The notes beneath the pieces are model-generated. The model saw only the letters and a list, made by a program, of their open reading frames with translations, searched no databases and was not told the origin of the DNA. From Euleptes europaea (Eukaryota; Chordata; Lepidosauria; Squamata; Sphaerodactylidae): 64,000 bases of DNA. Location of the stretch: contig NC_079325.1 of assembly GCF_029931775.1 (NCBI RefSeq), positions 53,428,286 through 53,492,285 of the forward strand. Direction: 5' to 3'. A program made the position numbers and the translations under genes. How positions within the stretch are numbered: the stretch's first letter is position 1; every line of letters starts with the position of its first letter. This document shows positions 52,629 to 63,829 of this stretch, one piece after another.

Positions 52629-53945
52629 TTGGACGTAAAAGCAACACACGCTATCTTCTTAGATGCACCAGGAGGAACTGGTAAGACGTTCCTAATTAGA
52701 CTGATTCTGGCAGCAATGCGATCCCAAAATGACATAGCCTTAGCTCTTGCGTCGTCCGGAATAGCTGCGACATTGCTACCAGGTGGAAGAACTGCTCATT
52801 CTGCTTTGAAATTGCCAGTGAACATGCAATTCATTGAAACTCCCACGTGCAATATTTCCAAAGCATCCGGCATGGGAAAAGTATTGCAGAAATGCAAACT
52901 TATTGTTTGGGATGAATGCACAATGCCGCACAAGAAATCGCTCGAGGCTCTCGATCGATCATTGCAAGATTTGCGTGGAAACATCAGACCATTTGGGAAC
53001 ACATTAATATTGCTTGCAGGAGATTTCAGGCAAACATTCCCTGTAATTCCTCCATCGACACCAGCGGACGAAATAAATGCTTGCCTGAAATACTCTACTT
53101 TGTGGCGACACGTAAAGATGTTAAAATTAACTACAAATATGTGTGTCCAGCTGCAAAACGATCGATCAGCTGAGATATTCTCACATCAATTGCTGGAAAT
53201 TGGGAATGGAAAGATACTGGTTGATCTGACCTCAGGATGAATTTCATTGCCTCATAACTTCAGCAATTTAGTGACGTCAAAACAAGAATTGGTTGAAAAA
53301 GTATTTCCCAATATTCAAACCAATTATAAGAATGACGATTGGCTGAGTGAACGAGCTATTCTTGCGGCCAAGAACAAAGACGTCTACGAACTTCACAATA
53401 TTATTCAGTCTCACATTCAAAGCGAGGCAGTCACATACAAGTCCGTCGACACTGTTGTGGAAGCAGATGAAGCGGTTAATTATCCAACAGAATTTTTGAA
53501 TTCATTCTATCTGCCAGGGATGCCACCGCATGTACTGCAATTGAAAATCGGCGTGCCAATTATGTTGCGAGATATCAACCAGTCAAAGCTTTGCAACGGC
53601 ACGCAGCTTGCAGTAAAAAAATTCATGAGCAACGTCGTAGAAGCAACAATCTTGACAGGGCCTTTCAAAGGTGAAGATGTCCTCATTCCTCGCATTCCTA
53701 TGATTCCAACGGATATGCCATTTCAATTTAAGAGATTGCAATTCAAAATTCGATTGGTGTTTGCAATCACCATCAACAAAGCTCAGGGGCAATCTTTCGA
53801 ATTGTGCGGTTTAGATCTAGACACGGAGTGCTTCTCACATGGACAATTATATGTTGCATGTTCTAGAGTTGGCAAACCAGACAATCTCTATATCTGCACA
53901 GACAATGGAACAACAAAAAATATTGTATACCCACAAGCATTGTGA
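52629..53945 (+). pseudogene. Helitron PIF1-like helicase, C-terminal part, one in-frame stop
   Basis: About 438 codons. Walker A APGGTGKTF at the start, Walker B IVWDEC, motif III LLAGDFRQTFPVIPP, and C-terminal motifs INKAQGQSFELCG and LYVACSRVGKPDNLYI, the order of a PIF1/SF1B helicase as fused in Helitron RepHel proteins. The frame is open except for one TGA near 53238, after DLTSG. The coding sense upstream is lost, so the first methionine is not a true start. So few changes imply a recent insertion. It would have unwound the donor DNA during rolling-circle transposition. Confidence 0.9.
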
Positions 53946-54008
53946 AATTAAAATATTAGAAACATGCACTTTTTTTCTCTTTTCTTTCTTTTCCATTTCA
54001 CCAGACTG

Positions 54009-54040
54009 GGCCACAGCAACGCGTGGCCGGGTACCGCTAG
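54009..54040 (+). other. Helitron 3' terminator hairpin and CTAG end
   Basis: 6-bp GC stem with 8-base loop (AGCAACGC), 8 bp before CTAG. This is the termination signal for rolling-circle transfer. Confidence 0.85.
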
Positions 54041-54717
54041 TAAGTAAATATGGACCTTGATCTTTGTCGATCATCCTACCCTTCCACAAAAGTACTCAGG
54101 GCAGCATGCAAATTTAAAACTGTAAACTTTAAAAGTGAAAAGGAGAAACTCCCAACAACAGCCCCCAAACTATCCAACCCCATATAAAAAATCAGCAGGG
54201 GAAAACCCAGGAATTAAACCAAAAAGATAAAAATTAAAAGCATACCAATAAAATGTCACCTCATTCTCCCCGTGTGTTTCCGCATGTTTCCCCCCACGTT
54301 TTCTGGCTGCTGGCGAAACAAATCCAGAAAATGTGGGCAAAACGTGGGGAAACGCGCAGAAAGGAGAGCAAGGGGACCTCTGACGGTCGGTAAATGCAAG
54401 CATAATCAAAGCAAAGCCCCGAAGTAGTCGGTGCGGCGACAGTGAGGAAACAGCCAGGCATAACTACAGCACAGAGGAAGAGGGGGCTTCAGCCTCCCCC
54501 ATACCATTTTCCCCATCTAAAATGGCTTCAAGGTGCTGCTAATGTGTTAGCCAACCGGTACATGCAAAGTTTCCCCAGTGAGGCAAACAGTGGCTCCCTG
54601 GAAGGCTTAAGCCCTGACTCCCTAGACACCATGGTCCCCATCCAAATCAATTATGTATGCAGCTATTTTATCCTCACAAAACAGGGAAAGGGGGAGATGC
54701 ATACCTCCATGCAGATG

Positions 54718-54893
54718 GAGAGGAAGAAGAGCTGATGTTTATACCCCAATTCTCTCTGCTTTTAAGGAGTCTCAAACCGGCTTACAATCACCTTCCCTTC
54801 CCCTCCCCACAACAGACAACCTGCGAGGTAGGCGAGGCTGAGAGAGTGTGACTAGCCCAAGGTCACCCAGATGGCTTTGAGCGTAGGAGTGGG
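54718..54893 (-). repeat. SINE B, first half (split by an L1-like tail)
   Basis: Body and tail part of a minus-strand SINE B; interrupted at GAGCGTAGGAGTGGG (54879-54893). Confidence 0.8.
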
Positions 54894-55349
54894 AAGGAGG
54901 ACTTATAAAATCATTAATCTTTAATGGAAATGGAGGGGAAGTTAACATTTTTTTAATTATATACAAATATCTTTAATAATGGTTCCTATTTGTTTTTGTT
55001 TTTTACTGTTCATCTTAATAAACTATATGTTTAATATTTTTGGGAAAATTTAATTTTGAATGGGACCATTTAAAGGATACTTTTTGATATAATTCCTTAT
55101 ATACACTTTTTATCAGGTATTGAATAATGTTAGATAGGATAAGAATGTGTGAATTAAAATAGTAGGGATTAGTTTTGTTAGCAAAAGTTTACACAATTTA
55201 TTTTCAGACGGGAGAGGGGGAAGTCAATTTATTGTCAACGTAGTAATTTTATTATTCTTTTGTAGTAGTAGTATTATCTTTTAACACTGGAAATTGTTTT
55301 ATAGGTTGAGACGTTAAATCAAGAAAATAAAAATTATTTTTAAAAAAAA
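54894..55349 (+). mobile_element. LINE (L1-like) 3' tail insertion
   Basis: 456 bp of AT-rich, gene-free sequence ending in TAAAAAAAA, flanked by a 15-bp duplication (GAGCGTAGGAGTGGG / GAGTGTAGGAGTGGG at 55350-55364). A poly(A) end plus long target duplication mean L1-type retroposition; no coding part included. Confidence 0.7.
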
Positions 55350-55497
55350 GAGTGTAGGAGTGGGGGAAACCGATCCAGTTCGCCAGATTAGAGTCCGCCG
55401 CTCGTGTGGCGGAGCGGGGGAATCGAACCCGGCTCTCCAGATCGGAGTCCACCGCTCCGAACCACCGCTCTTCCCCACTACGCCACGCCGGCGCTCT
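55350..55497 (-). repeat. SINE B, second half
   Basis: Modules and head of the same SINE, here with an unusually high number of intact CpG (for example 'ccgctcgtgtggcggagcgggggaatcgaacccgg'). It lies at the edge of the unmethylated TBC1D13 CpG island, which would protect CpG. Confidence 0.8.
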
Positions 55498-55674
55498 CTG
55501 AAAGGGAGAAACGGCGGCAAACCGCCCAGGGAAAGAGGTGCTGCACAGCTCTTGGGGGCCGCCGCCCGAAAGCCCCTGCAGCGCGCCCGCACAAACGCCC
55601 ACAGAGGCCTTTTCTCTCCATGTAGGAATAATAACGGCTTGATTGCAGCCCCAGGCCAGAAAACATCAAGGTGT

Positions 55675-55937
55675 CGGCTCTCCGTCTGGTTGGGGCGGGA
55701 ATGGGACGCCATATAGAGCGAAGGCGTGAAGTCGGTAGTCGGTTGTGGGGTGGGGGGGTCGGCGCGCGCTGCGGATTTCCCCACAGGCCGAAGCAGCAGC
55801 TCGCGTAGGCGAGCTGCTGCTTCGGCCTGTGGGGAAATCCGCAGCGCGCGCCGACCCCCCCACCCCACAACCGATTTCACGCCCCGGCCTCCACTCGATA
55901 TGGCGTCCCATTCCCGCCCCAGCCAGACGGAGAGCCG
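55675..55937. repeat. 263-bp palindrome in the TBC1D13 CpG island
   Basis: Inner arms 55739-55804 and 55809-55874 are perfectly inverted over 66 bp with only GTAG between. Outer arms (55675-55738, 55875-55937) are inverted with several mismatches and small indels (outermost CGGCTCTCCGTCTGG and inverse). Confidence 0.92.
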
Positions 55938-56199
55938 GCCTCCCCCGTTTCCCGCCATTCCCCGGTCCCCTCAGGGCAGGCGGCGAGGCGGAGAGCGGCC
56001 CGGCCTCCTCCTCCTCCTCCTCTCCTCCCCCCGCTCCATCGCGTTGATTGATTCCCCTCAGCCAGGCCGGGTTTCCGCCAGCAGCCCATTCGCAGGCTCA
56101 TGCCGGGCTGCCCGCCGCCGCCGCCCGTTGGCGCGTGAAGGGAAGAGGGAAGGAGACGAGGCAGCAGCTGTTGCCCGAGGAGGAGACGGAGACTCCATC

Positions 56200-56222
56200 A
56201 TGTCGAGTCTCCACAAGAGCAG
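56200..56222 (+). CDS. TBC1D13: TBC1D13 exon 1 coding part
   Basis: ATG at 56200 opens MSSLHKS plus two bases (AG) before the donor GTGGGG at 56223. The human protein starts MSSLHKSR, with the arginine split here. TBC1D13 is a TBC-domain GTPase-activating protein for Rab35 that affects GLUT4 vesicle traffic. The CpG-island setting and the head-to-head position with ZER1 match human 9q34. Later exons (starting IADFQDVLKEP in human) are not found before the right edge, so intron 1 exceeds 7.7 kb. Confidence 0.85.
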
Positions 56223-56928
56223 GTGGGGCGGGGTGAGGTGGGGCGCGCTGGGTTTGTTGTGTCTCCCCCCAGTCCCTTGTCTTCACGGGGGGGGGGCGTC
56301 CTGGGAAAAGGCGGCCCCTTCCTCCTCCTCATGGGCCCCTCTCCGTCTCTTTTTCCTGGAGAAAACAAGGATTTCCCCCCCCCCCGCAACCTTTCTGCTC
56401 TTTCTTATGCGGGTGTGTGTGTGTGTGTGTGGGGGGGTTATTTCTGTTTCTCCCCGCTTTATGGGCGCGTTCCTCTCCCCCCCCCTCCGTTTGTTGCTTC
56501 TCGTTTTCCTTTCAAAATGAATTTTGCTTCTGACCCGAACCCCCCCCCCTTTTGAAACAACTTTTCTTGTTCTTGCTTCTTAACATTTCCGCTCTTCATT
56601 CCCCCCCCCCTTTGGACCCTTCCCTCTAGACCCCCCCCCCGTTCCAATTTTAAAATTGCAATGTAAAAGTAGCTTCCCCGACCGCACCTTTCCCATTTAA
56701 AAATGTTTTTCGTTGCTGTCCCGTATTTTCATCCCCCCCTCACTTTGAAATCAACTTTCTGCACTCCTTTTTTTGTCCTTTCAACCCCCCCACCTTTTCA
56801 TTTGAAGGGGCACCTATTTTCTTTAGGGGTCCTTGCTTACGAGGAAGGTGGGAAGATCTCCTTTTCAAGGGAAACGTTGGGTCACCCCCCCACTACCACA
56901 CTCCAGCAGTCTGTCCTTAGCAGAGTGT
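56223..56928 (+). other. TBC1D13 intron 1, start
   Basis: Long C homopolymers and a (GT)n run (about 56408-56430). No repeat element recognised. Confidence 0.5.
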
Positions 56929-57145
56929 AGGGTTGCCAGATCTGGGTTGGGAAATTCCTGGAGATTTGGGGGGGTGGACTCTGGGGAGGATGGAGTTCGG
57001 GGAGGGACCTCAATAGGGTACAATGATATAGAGTCCACTCTCCCACCAAAGCACCCATCTTATCCAGGGGCTTTGATCCCCATAGTCTGCAGATCGGTTG
57101 TAATTCCTGAAGATTTCCAGGCACCACCTGGAGGTTGGCAACCCT
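56929..57145. mobile_element. hAT MITE, TAGGGTTGCC family
   Basis: TAGGGTTGCCAGATC start, CTGGAGGTTGGCAACCCTA end; flanks GCAGAGTG and GCAGAATA agree in 6 of 8 bases. Confidence 0.8.
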
Positions 57146-58186
57146 AGCAGAATAGGATGAAAGTTCCCACACACGCACACACTGGTGTGTTCATGAAATG
57201 AAAGGAGCTCCTCCTAGTTCTTGATTCTCTCTCCACAACCCTTCTTTTTGTCCCATTCCTCTGTTTGAGAAGGCTTCTCTTGATCTGAATGAGCTTTTTA
57301 TAGTTGTGTCTTCTTTCATTATGGAGTGCACAGGTTGGGTCTGGGGTCCCCAACCTGAGTCTGATCTGGACCACTCCTGTGAACCTTGGGGGTTCTCCCC
57401 AATTCCCTTGCATGCAGTGCCCAGTGTGGACTGTGAACACGCCGAAGTGACTTCAGCCTTCTGGCCCTGCAACATTTTCCATTCCAACCTATAGTGGTCC
57501 CAGAGGGTGTGCCGTTTGGTCGCTTGGGGGGACCCCCATGGGCACTCATGGTTTTTCCCCAACTGGCCAAATAACGCCAGCAGAATTTCAGGTCAGGAAA
57601 TGGTGTGGGAAATACAGAAGCCTCTTCTTCATGTGTACTGCAGTTGTGATTCAAATTGGGCACTGTGTGCAAGGGAACTGAGGAGAACCCATCATGGGTC
57701 CTGGAAATAAATCACATGTGATTGTTACACAGAACATAAGAGTGGGGACCAGCTTGTGTCCTCTGTAATATATGAAGAGGTGGGGGAGTTGATCCTGTTT
57801 TAATTAGACTCTTGACATGTTCTAGAGAACAAAATGTTCTCCGTCTTGTATTACTTAGGAAATCTCCAATAAGTAGGTAAGCCCCTGCTGATTTTTTAAC
57901 AGCTTTCTGGTTAAAGCAGTCTCTGTTTTGTAACACCCCCAGTTCCTCCCATAAACTTGTATTTGCAAGAGTGGGGCCAACCTCTCCTTTCTGGCCCCAT
58001 CGTGAAATTGATGGGAGCTTGCACAAGTGTGCACATATTCCTGAATGTTGCTGAGCTTCCCTTTGACCACCCACTAGTTTTAAGCTACCTCCTAAAGCCT
58101 GGGGAACCTCTTCCACTTCTTTCCCCTCCCCTTCCATTAAAAGGTTAAAGCAAAGGCTGAGGAAACCAAGTAACGAACACCCTGAG
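57146..58186 (+). other. TBC1D13 intron 1, unrecognised part
   Basis: No repeat or exon recognised. Confidence 0.4.
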
Positions 58187-58478
58187 AGCCAGCGTGGTAT
58201 AGTGGTTAAGAGTGGTGGACTGAAATCTGGAGAACCGGGTTTGATTCCCCACTCTTCCACATGAGCGGCAGACACTAATCTGGTGAACCAGGTTGGTTTC
58301 CTCGCTCCTCCACATGAAGCCAGCTGGATGACCTTGGGCTAGTAAAGTTCTCTTAGAGCTGCCTCAGCCCCACCTACCTCACACGGTGTCTGTTGTGGGG
58401 ACAAGAAGGGAATGAAATTGTAAGCCACTTTGGGACTCCTTAAAAGGTAGAGAAAATCAGCATATAAAAACCAACTCT
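58187..58478 (+). repeat. SINE B
   Basis: GAGCCAGCGTGGTATAGTGG head, two modules, body, tail CCAACTCTTTTT. Full length. Confidence 0.88.
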
Positions 58479-58972
58479 TTTTTTGGAAAGACGAAAGGTG
58501 GACTAAAGGTGGAAGGGATTATCACACATCTAACAGCACTGGTTTGCTCCCTTTCCCTGCACCTGTTTTCACATCCCCTTTTGGATGCACATCTTAACGT
58601 GGTGAGGGGGTTTGTGTGTGTTAGGGAAGCTGAGAGCAATACCGTAATGGGTCTAGACTCTATCAAGAGACTAAACTCCTAGCAGAGTCACTCAAGACGG
58701 AATGGTCACAGCTGAGACTCCAGACGAAGATGCATCCACCCCCTTAAGGGATCAATGGCCACATCCGTAGAAGAGAACAGGCAGTTCCAATGGGGATGGG
58801 GGCAGAGGAATCCCTGAAGGTTAGCTACTGGGCAGCAGCAGTAGTGAAAGGTGACACTGGCGGAGGATCTTTCGTAGACAACGGCAGTGCCACTGCGGCT
58901 AACCCTGGTTAGTACTGCGCAGAATAAGGCATTGGTAAACCACTTCTGACCAACCTTTACCTTGAAAACCCT

Positions 58973-59254
58973 ATGATGAGACAATCCAAAATGAAAAAAG
59001 ATATAGTGCTGGAAGATGGGACCCCCAGGTCAGATGGCACTCAATCTGCTACTGGGGTAGAGCAGAGGACAAGTACGAGTAGTGCTGTTCTTAATGATAC
59101 GATTGGACTAAAGCCGAAAGGACGTTCAGTGGTTGACATGAATAGATGCAAAAGGAAAGTCCGAAGCTGTTTGGCGCATATACTAGGAACATGGAATGTG
59201 AGAAGCATGAATCAGGGTAAGCTTGAAATTGTTAAAATAGAATCAAAAGTCTAA
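58973..59254 (+). pseudogene. Bov-B ORF, N-terminal part
   Basis: MMRQSKMKKDIVLEDG to KIESKV and stop. Ends where the endonuclease should start (the NVRSMNQGK motif is the first conserved block). The rest of the endonuclease, estimated 300 or more codons, is missing. Confidence 0.75.
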
Positions 59255-59406
59255 GTGCAACGTTTCAGCGACTCGCACGTAGAGACAAAGAGACCTATTA
59301 TAATAACCAGTGTAAAGAAATAGAAGAGAACAACAAAAAAGGAAGAACAAGAGATCTGTTCCACAAGATCCAAGAAATCAAAGGAAAATTTAAAGCACGG
59401 TTAGGC

Positions 59407-59916
59407 ATGCTGAAAGATCAGCATGGAAATACATTAACTGAACAGGACAAAATAAAGAAAATGTGGGAACAATACACTGAAGAACTATACAGAAGAGTTG
59501 AAAGGATAAAAGATTCTTTCCAAGAAGAATCTTTTGAAGAAGAACCTACAATTTTAGAAAGTGAAGTGAAAGCTGCATTGAGAGCAATCGGGAGAAGCAA
59601 ATCACCAGGAGCAGATGGGATATCAATAGAGCTATTCCAAGCCACAGAAACGGAGTCCATCAAAATCTTGACAAGAATATGCCAACAGATATGGAAAACA
59701 AAACAGTGGCCCACAGACTGGAAACGATCCATTTACATTCCAATTCCCAAGAAAGGAGACATCAAAGATTGCAGCAACTATCGGACCAACGCATTAATTT
59801 CTCATGCAAGTAAAGTGATGCTCAAAACCTTACTGCAAAGGCTGTTACATTATATGGAACGAGAAATGCCTGATGTTCAAGCTGGTTTCAGAAAAGGAAG
59901 AGGCACTGGTTACTAG
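59407..59916 (+). pseudogene. Bov-B ORF, start of reverse transcriptase
   Basis: MLKDQHGNTLTEQDKIKKMW, then IGRSKSPGADGISIELF and SIYIPIPKKGDIKDCSNYRT (RT blocks 1-2), AGFRKGRGTGY and stop. The frame is open upstream to about 59260. Confidence 0.8.
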
Positions 59917-59948
59917 AGCATACTAGAGAATTTCAGAAGAAAATCAGC

Positions 59949-61004
59949 TTGTGTTTCATAGATTACAGCAAAGCTTTTGACTGTGTGGATCATGAAAAGC
60001 TATGGCTGTTTTTAAAGGAATTGGGTGTGCCACTGCATCTGATCGTTTTGATGCGCAACCTGTACTCTGGACAAGAGGCCACAGTTAGAACAGAATATGG
60101 AGAAACGAAATGGTTTCCAATTGGCAAAGGTGTCAGACAAGGATGTATTTTATCTCCCTATCTCTTCAATCTATATGCAGAACATATAATTAGGAAAGCT
60201 GGATTAGATTTAGATGAAGGTGGAGTGAAAATTGGAGGGAGGAACATTAATAATTTGAGATATGCTGATGACACTACATTACTGGCAGAAAATAGTGAAG
60301 ATTTGAAACGACTACTGCTGAAAGTTAAAAGAGAAAGTGCCAAAGCAGGACTACAGCTGAACATCAAGAAAACAAAAGTAATGACTACAGGAGAATTACA
60401 CAACTTTAAGGTTGACAATGAGGAAATTGAAATTGTTCAAGACTTTCTATTCCTTGGCTCCACCATCAACCAAAAGGGAGACTGCAGCCAAGAAATCAGA
60501 AGGAGATTGAGACTGGGAAGGGCAGCCATGAAGGAGCTAGAAAAGATTTTGAAGTGTAAGGATGTGTCAATGGCCACCAAGACTAGATTAATTCATGCCA
60601 TCGTATTCCCTATTACTATGTATGGGTGTGAAAGCTGGACAGTGAAGAAAGCTGATAGGAAGAAAATACATTCCTTTGAAATGTGTTGTTGGAGGAGAGT
60701 GTTACGGATTCCATGGACTGCCAAAAAAACAAATCAGTGGGTTATAGATCAAATCAAGCCTGAACTGACCCTAGAAGCTAAAATGACTAAACTGAAGCTA
60801 TCGTATTTTGGTCACGTCATGAGACGACAAGAGTCACTGGAAAAGACGGTCATGCTAGGAAAAGTTGAGGGCAGCAGGAAAAGAGGAAGACCCAACAAGA
60901 GATGGATTGACTCAGTAAAGGAAGCCACACTCTTCAGTTTGCAAGATCTGAGCAAGGCTGTCAAAGATAGGACATTTTGGAGGACTTTCACAGGGTCGCC
61001 ATGA
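59949..61004 (+). pseudogene. Bov-B ORF, reverse transcriptase core and C terminus
   Basis: 351 codons open: CFIDYSKAFDCVDHEKLW, GVRQGCILSPYLFNLYAE, LRYADDTTLLAEN (catalytic YADD), MYGCESWTVKKADRKKIHSF, YFGHVMRR, EGSRKRGRPNKRWIDS. Separated from the preceding part by one break. The catalytic motif is intact. Confidence 0.9.
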
Positions 61005-61047
61005 GTCGGAAGCGACTTGATGGCACTTAACACACACACATCACACC

Positions 61048-63159
61048 CTGCATCAAACTTGTGATGGTGTACATCAAGTATTTTCCTAGGCTATTCTGGT
61101 AATGTGTATGAGGTAGGTTAAACGGAAAAATTGTGACAGGTCCAGGATCGCTGGCCCAGTGAGCTTTGAGGCTGAGCAGGGATTCTGACCCAGGTCTCCA
61201 GATCATGGTTCAACACACCACCTGCTGCGATGACTGCATTGGCCTTTGCTACAGGAAACAAACCAATTTGGGAATCTTTGGTTGACCATCAAGGCCAGGG
61301 TTTTCTCTCCCATTGAAAGTGTTGAAGCATCATAAAGCTAGAAAGATGGCTTTATCATTAGCTGCTGTTCTTGTGAGTGGTTGCTGCTGCTTTTGAATAC
61401 ATTTGAACTTTGTATAAAATTCTCATAGACTGGACCACTTGCATTTTGTGACCTTTTGCCCCTCTGGTTTACAGTTTATTTCTCTGTGTGCTTGTCTAGT
61501 GTGATGAAAGTGCCACACGAAATACGTCTAATAAAGTGCCACATGAAATTGATTAGTCTCCAAAGTGTCACTGTCTTTGCTGCCCCCCAGTGAACCTTAA
61601 CCTTTAGTTTTATAACCTCATAAAATTGCCTCACCCACAAACTCTCCCTGTAGATTTTTAAAATAGATATTTGTGTTTTCCCCCCTTGATTCTATAATGC
61701 AGCCTGTTGATCTGTACCTTTTCACCTTCTGATTACTATTACTGGCTAGAAGTGTGTGTAGGGTTGAAAATTACCCTTTAGTTTCTACATTGTAGGAAAA
61801 TTCCAAGGGGATAGAACTGTTAGTCTCTTGCAGCAAAATCTGCAGGCTGTGCATTTTTGCATGCTTGTTCTCAGTTGTTGGTGTTATTGTCGGGTGCTTG
61901 TGAGAGACTTCCATATCTAAAATGTTGTAGAAAGAAGGAAGCTGCAGGGGGAGGGGGAATCTCTCCTCAACTGCCAATAAACCTTTCTTCCTGTTCTATG
62001 GAGACCCGCTTTTACATGCGGTTTTTCACACTGACGATGTTTAAAATGCCAAATAGATGAGTGGTTGTCCTTGAAGCGTGTCGGAGGGCGTGTTCACAAG
62101 TTCCGTTCCCTAGAATCTCTTTTTGGTGCTGTGACACTGCCCTAGAACACAAAAGAGAACGAATTAACTGAACCGGTGCCTTTCCTTCACCAACTGAGTA
62201 ACCAGAACACGTGGAATGAGGAAGAAACAGCTTCCTAGCCAACGGGTGTTATTACCAAGCAAGTGTTTCTCATTTTTAAGAACTAAGTATTTTGTGTGCA
62301 TTTTAAACCATGACGTGAACTAGCACTGAACGTACTCAGTACTAATTTCCATCATATTGATTACTTTTGCTGCTGATGCACTACAGTTCCTGCCAGAAAC
62401 TTACTGTTTGTGGTGAATGTCGGGAAATTAGTTCTCAAGAAAGCTCAGTAATAGAAAATAATTGCCTTGCTGATCAAACCAGCAGTCCATTAAGCCTGCC
62501 AGGTCCTATGGAAGTCCATAGACAATGCAAGATGTAGCCATCTCTGCAGCCTCTCCCCTTTTAGAGGTAAACTGCTTCTAATCATGGAGGCCCAGTTTGT
62601 TTTGTTGGGCGTATCAATATTAGCCATATCTTCCATGACTTATAATAAGGATTGGTTCAGATGTCAGGGCAAATTGTAGACAGCAGCTGTGTGAATGAGC
62701 TTTGAAGGACCTTCAGCCTTGTGTGTGCAATCTCTGCTGCCCACTGCGCCTTTCCACATGGTGAGCTAATTAGTGATTTGTCTGGCAGACCGTAGCTTGC
62801 TGGTACGTCCAAAATTGTCACACTATAGATTGTTCCCAGTTTGCAATCCTGGTTTGCTGGGCAAACAATAGTGTGATAGTTTATCTGCAAGGATGAAACA
62901 GTTCTCTGCATAAGTGAAAATGACTAATTACCTCACTGCCCATGAGAGAGGAGGGAAGGATAAAGTGTGGATTGTGTGTGTGAGCCTGAAGCCCCTTCGA
63001 AACTGGTCCACGCGGCAGCAAGCCATGGTTTCCTATTGTGTCTGAACCAAGCTTTTAACTCTTTCAGTAAACATCTAAGATAGTTGCCATCTCCATGTCA
63101 TGGGAATGAATTCCTTAATTTTGTGTCCTGGCCGACTTATCCTTAAGTGGTTAGACATT
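61048..63159 (+). other. TBC1D13 intron 1, unrecognised part
   Basis: No exon seen. A CR1-like scrap at about 62460-62600. Confidence 0.4.
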
Positions 63160-63310
63160 CATGGAGGAGAGAGGTCCATCGGTGGCTATTGGCCATGGTG
63201 ACTGAAGGGAGTCTCCATATTCAGAAGTAGCAAAAATACCAGTGCTGAGAGGCAGCAGGGGAGGGCCTCCGTTTCTACGCCCTGTTTATTTGATCCTCCA
63301 GGGCAACTGG
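63160..63310 (+). repeat. CR1-type tail fragment
   Basis: 'catggaggagagaggtccatcggtggctattggccatgg' and 'gtctccatattcagaagtag', sense orientation. Confidence 0.55.
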
Positions 63311-63392
63311 TTGACCTGGTTGTGAAGCAGTATACTGGACTAGGACCGTTGGTTTGATCCCGCAGATGCTACTTATGTTGTTATGTACTGCA

Positions 63393-63690
63393 GAAGAAGA
63401 AGAAAAGTTGGTTTTTATATGCCGACTCTCTACCACTTAAGAAAGAATCAAACCGGCTTACAATCACCTTCCCTTCCCCTCCAAAACAGACACCCTGTGA
63501 GGTAGGTGAGGCTGAGTGTGACTAGCCCAAGGTCACCCAGCAGGCTTTGTGTGTAGGAGTGGGGAAACCAACCTGGCAGATTAGTCTCTGCTGCTCGTGT
63601 GGAGGAGTGGGGAATCAAACCCGGTTCTCCAGATCAGAGTCCACCATTCCAAACCACTGCTCTTAACCACTACACCATGCTAGTTCTTGT
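63393..63690 (-). repeat. SINE B
   Basis: Tail GAAGAAGAAGAAAAGTTGG at 63393, body, two modules, head ACTACACCATGCTAGTTC. Confidence 0.87.
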
Positions 63691-63829
63691 CCAAGTGGGT
63701 TTGCTAGTGCTGTAGTGCCCTAGAGATGCTTTTCAGTACTTAACAAGGGCTCAGAGCATTTCTGATGCTAAATGCTGCACAAAACAAATTTGGTGTGACT
63801 GTACCCAGAGAGGACAAAGATCACGATGG

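Larger units (their letters stand above)
52329..54040 (+). mobile_element. Helitron, internally deleted, helicase portion only
   Basis: 5' end TCTATATAAATAAAAATG. 3' end: hairpin GGCCAC/GTGGCC (54009-54028), then CTAG at 54037-54040 with a host T following, exactly the Helitron rule. The interior keeps the helicase (see 52629-53945) but the HUH/Rep nuclease is absent, and a foreign LINE tail sits at about 52381-52495. A rolling-circle transposon, probably mobilised by a full-length relative. Confidence 0.9.
55360..56230 (+). promoter_or_regulatory. TBC1D13 CpG island / promoter
   Basis: Very GC- and CpG-rich region ending at the first coding exon. No TATA box seen. Contains the palindrome 55675-55937 about 260 bp before the ATG. 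Confidence 0.75.
58483..61047 (+). mobile_element. Bov-B LINE (RTE clade), both ends present, endonuclease deleted
   Basis: The 5' part is non-coding up to about 58970 and includes 'gcacatcttaacgtggtgagggg'. It is followed by the N-terminal frame to LGTWNVRSMNQGKLEIVKIE, where the apurinic endonuclease should begin. The sequence then jumps to QRLARRDKETYYNNQCKEIE, the linker before the RT. Terminus 'gggtcgccatgagtcgg', 'acttgatggcacttaacacacacaca'. The 5' limit is approximate and no target duplication was identified. Confidence 0.9.

Noticed and set aside
55314-56520. 214- and 264-codon frames through the TBC1D13 island
   Set aside because: CpG-island composition and the palindrome produce them; the real start is MSSLHKS at 56200 with a donor 23 nt later.
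58483-61060. Target duplication of the long Bov-B
   Set aside because: Short similarities (ATCACAC) near both ends are within reach of chance next to a CA repeat.
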